A stretch of 64,000 nucleotides of DNA. Origin: Opitutales bacterium. GTDB lineage: Bacteria > Verrucomicrobiota > Verrucomicrobiia > Opitutales > Intestinicryptomonadaceae. Location: contig SUVP01000001.1 of the NCBI GenBank assembly GCA_015061945.1, positions 1 through 64,000 of the forward strand, given 5' to 3'. The translations under genes and the position numbers were made by a program. The first letter of the stretch is position 1. Each line of letters starts with the position of its first letter. The notes beneath the pieces were generated by a model that was not told the origin of the DNA, did not search any database, and was given only the letters and a program-made list of their open reading frames with translations. Below, piece by piece: positions 62,117-64,000 of the stretch.

Positions 62117-63052
62117 TTATTTTTCAGCTCGACACTTTGTATCAAAATCACGCCAATCTTTGATATAATATTCATAATCGCCTCGTTTATCTTTTGTAAT
62201 TTTTGAAGCGATAGAATCAAAATCAGCAAAACTTGCATCGAGTCCATTTGGCGAAATATCGAGTTTTGCAAGCCATGCAATCATATTCAAAACAAGTTTG
62301 CGATAGTCTTTGTGTGCGAGAGTCCAAACGACATGCCCGCCCATTATGCCAAAACCACGAGTCCCATTTTGGTTTTCGACAAGCCATGCGATAGTTTCCA
62401 ACTTATCTTTGCCGAACTCGGCTCTCACACTTTCGGGAGCACTTCTACGGCGACGGATTTTGTCGGGCACTTTTGTTTTAATCAGTGGAATAAATTTTTT
62501 ATTTTTGTCGTCAGAAAATGCGATGTTAAAGTGCCACTCATCATAGTAGCCAAAACTCTTTACGCCATTGAGGACTTCGTGATTATTTTCAATCTCAAAT
62601 TTTGCCTCATAAAACGGATTGTACGAAAAACCTTTTTGATAGTGCCCACCGATAAGGTCGTCGAGAGCCTTGTTATCTTCGGGTTTATTGAACATTAACG
62701 CATAGTGAAATGCTCCGATATTTACGCCCTTCGCATTAAGTTTACGAAGGACATTTGTCTTGGAATCGAGTGGATGATTATTTTCACCTTCGCTGATTAA
62801 GATGACAGCGTCGGCATCGTCGAGTGTCGACCAATCCGATGTTTTCTGCGTATCCAAATGTACTGCATACGCCTTGCCTTTCATAGATTCGCCTACCATT
62901 TTGACAAGCTCATCGCACATAATAACGTGTTCGTGATCGCCCCAAAGGTGTACGGAATTACCCGACACAAAAACAATCTTTTTCTGTTTACCACAGCCCG
63001 ACATCAACATCCCGACTGCCAACAAAAACGCAAATAAAATTCGATTCAACAT
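62117..63052 (-). CDS. ThuA-like (trehalose-utilisation type) lipoprotein
   Basis: This 311-residue protein has a lipoprotein signal (MLNRILFAFLLAVGMLMSGCGK, Cys20). The body is a class I glutamine-amidotransferase-like fold of the ThuA type: IVFVSGNSVHLWGDHEHVIMCDELV, ADAVILISEGENNHPLD, GGHYQKGFSYNPFYEAKFEIENNHEVLNGV, and HVVWTLAHKDYRKLVLNMIAWLA. The biochemical function of the family is poorly known, but it is frequent in PVC and Bacteroidota sugar loci. The operon relation to GH2 is likely, although an operator candidate separates them. Confidence 0.8.
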   Translation of the reverse strand: MLNRILFAFLLAVGMLMSGCGKQKKIVFVSGNSVHLWGDHEHVIMCDELVKMVGESMKGKAYAVHLDTQKTSDWSTLDDADAVILISEGENNHPLDSKTNVLRKLNAKGVNIGAFHYALMFNKPEDNKALDDLIGGHYQKGFSYNPFYEAKFEIENNHEVLNGVKSFGYYDEWHFNIAFSDDKNKKFIPLIKTKVPDKIRRRRSAPESVRAEFGKDKLETIAWLVENQNGTRGFGIMGGHVVWTLAHKDYRKLVLNMIAWLAKLDISPNGLDASFADFDSIASKITKDKRGDYEYYIKDWRDFDTKCRAEK

Positions 63053-63134
63053 AATTTTTATTTTTCATTTACACTCTATCGGGTCAACAGAAATTTGTCT
63101 TGTTTTATTTTAATAGTGTTAATAATATTTGCTT

Positions 63135-64000
63135 ATGAAAAGGAAATTTGCTGTTTTATTCTTATCGCTATTAACATTTACGTTCGCACACGCAATAGAA
63201 ATTGCAAAAGACGGCGTTGCAATCACACCTATTGTGATAGCAGACAACGCTCCTGAAATAGATACAATTTCTGCAAATGAATTGAAGTATCACCTCGACA
63301 AAATTACAGGTGGACAATTTGAAATCAAAAAAGAGTCGGAAATATCGTCAACGCAAAGTACCATACACATCGGCAACACAAAACAATCTAAAAAAGATTT
63401 AAAAAATTTTGACGACAAAAAAGCACCTTACGACTCTCTTGTCATCAAAACAATCGGAAAAAATCTTTACTTAAACGGACACTACAAACGTGGTTCTTAC
63501 TATGCTGTATGCGAGTTTCTCGAACGCAATCTCGGCGTAAGGTGGTGGACAGATACTGAATCGTACATCCCAAACTTGCCAACTATCAACGTAGAAAACA
63601 TCGACTACACGTTTGCACCAAAATTTATTTCAAGAACATCGACATACATCAATGTTCGCTCTACCGCATTCAGTGCGAGACAAAAAAATAGCGTGTTTGC
63701 ACCACGTCTTTACGATTTTAAACATGGCGATATGTATTCGATTGGGTGCCACTCATATTATAAATTATTACCGCCTGAAAAATATTTTAAAGAGCATCCT
63801 GAATGGTACTCGTATTCAATCAAAAGAAAAAAACGTTTTCACGAGCATGGACAACTCTGTCTTTCAAATGATGAAATGGCAAAAGAATATCTGAAGAATG
63901 CAATCGAACATATAAATAAAAAACCATATGCAAAATATGTTCACGTTTCGCAAAACGATTGGGGTGGCGATTGCGAGTGCGAAAAGTGTCTTAAAATAAA
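63135..64000 (+). CDS. DUF4838-type alpha-glucuronidase-like protein (partial, cut by right edge)
   Basis: The frame opens at 63135 and is still open at the window end (about 289 residues). It has a signal peptide (MKRKFAVLFLSLLTFTFAHA), an N-terminal alpha-glucuronidase-like alpha/beta domain (NELKYHLDKITGGQFEIKKE, TIHIGNT, GHYKRGSYYAVCEFLERNLGVRWW), and then a DUF4838-like barrel start (HVSQNDWGGDCECEKC). Such proteins often accompany xylan and glucuronoxylan enzymes, consistent with the GH10 genes. It is divergent from the ThuA-like gene with 82 bp between them. Confidence 0.75.
   Translation, partial: MKRKFAVLFLSLLTFTFAHAIEIAKDGVAITPIVIADNAPEIDTISANELKYHLDKITGGQFEIKKESEISSTQSTIHIGNTKQSKKDLKNFDDKKAPYDSLVIKTIGKNLYLNGHYKRGSYYAVCEFLERNLGVRWWTDTESYIPNLPTINVENIDYTFAPKFISRTSTYINVRSTAFSARQKNSVFAPRLYDFKHGDMYSIGCHSYYKLLPPEKYFKEHPEWYSYSIKRKKRFHEHGQLCLSNDEMAKEYLKNAIEHINKKPYAKYVHVSQNDWGGDCECEKCLKI

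Noticed and set aside
1-64000. tRNA, rRNA, riboswitch or insertion-sequence features
   Set aside because: I looked for conserved tRNA arms, rRNA segments, known riboswitch cores and transposase motifs and saw none. A covariance-model search was not possible.

Overview
The window reads as a chromosomal stretch of a low-GC (estimated by eye at 35-40 %), saccharolytic member of the PVC group, most likely a Verrucomicrobiota from a gut or other polysaccharide-rich habitat. This is inferred from family content: GH106, GH2 and GH10 glycosidases, a ThuA-like lipoprotein, a DUF4838 protein, a TolB-propeller/multi-CxxCH protein of the hydrazine-synthase-alpha-like type, and a TPR-LysM lipoprotein beside purH. 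No rRNA or tRNA gene was recognised, so the placement is tentative.

Layout. (1) 1-1062: a minus-strand pair, an MBL-fold hydrolase running off the left edge and a low-molecular-weight phosphatase. (2) 1105-7162: a complete type II-C CRISPR-Cas locus. It has a tracrRNA divergent from cas9 with a recognisable promoter and terminator, then cas9-cas1-cas2, a bidirectional terminator, and 19 repeats with 18 spacers of 30 bp. Anti-repeat orientation, terminator and repeat-embedded promoter elements all indicate that crRNAs are read on the minus strand, toward cas2. (3) 7215-13648: GH106, GH2 and an MFS sugar permease. (4) 13818-26333: mostly housekeeping genes (HPt protein, DUF456, argS, cobalamin adenosyltransferase, nadD, rsfS with a histone-H1-like tail, prs, AraC regulator, manA, rlmN, clpB).

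(5) 26572-33946: ten intact, tightly packed phage-structural genes (Mu-type portal, protease/scaffold, cement, capsid, connector candidates, a 49-aa coiled coil, a hub-like protein). No terminase, tail tube, tape measure, lysis, integrase or replication gene is present. This is the best candidate for an undescribed system, either a domesticated particle or gene-transfer-agent-like module, or a prophage remnant. (6) 33955-46441: LysM protein, purH, polyprenyl synthase, a frameshifted and C-terminally short hemA, a giant CxxCH/beta-propeller protein, GDPD, the pntAA-pntAB-pntB transhydrogenase, and an EEP-family lipoprotein.

(7) 46497-64000: a probable xylan/hemicellulose locus. Four tandem GH10 genes lie on the minus strand, divergent from two tandem six-hairpin glycosidases, followed by a further GH10, a large GH2 lacking the usual acid/base Glu, a ThuA-like lipoprotein and a DUF4838 gene cut by the right edge. 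Two copies of the palindrome TAAACTGTTTA lie upstream of the glycosidase operons, and a related box precedes the MFS gene, suggesting LacI-type control. Secreted or lipid-anchored enzymes would release sugars that the permease imports, while manA and the central-metabolism genes process them.
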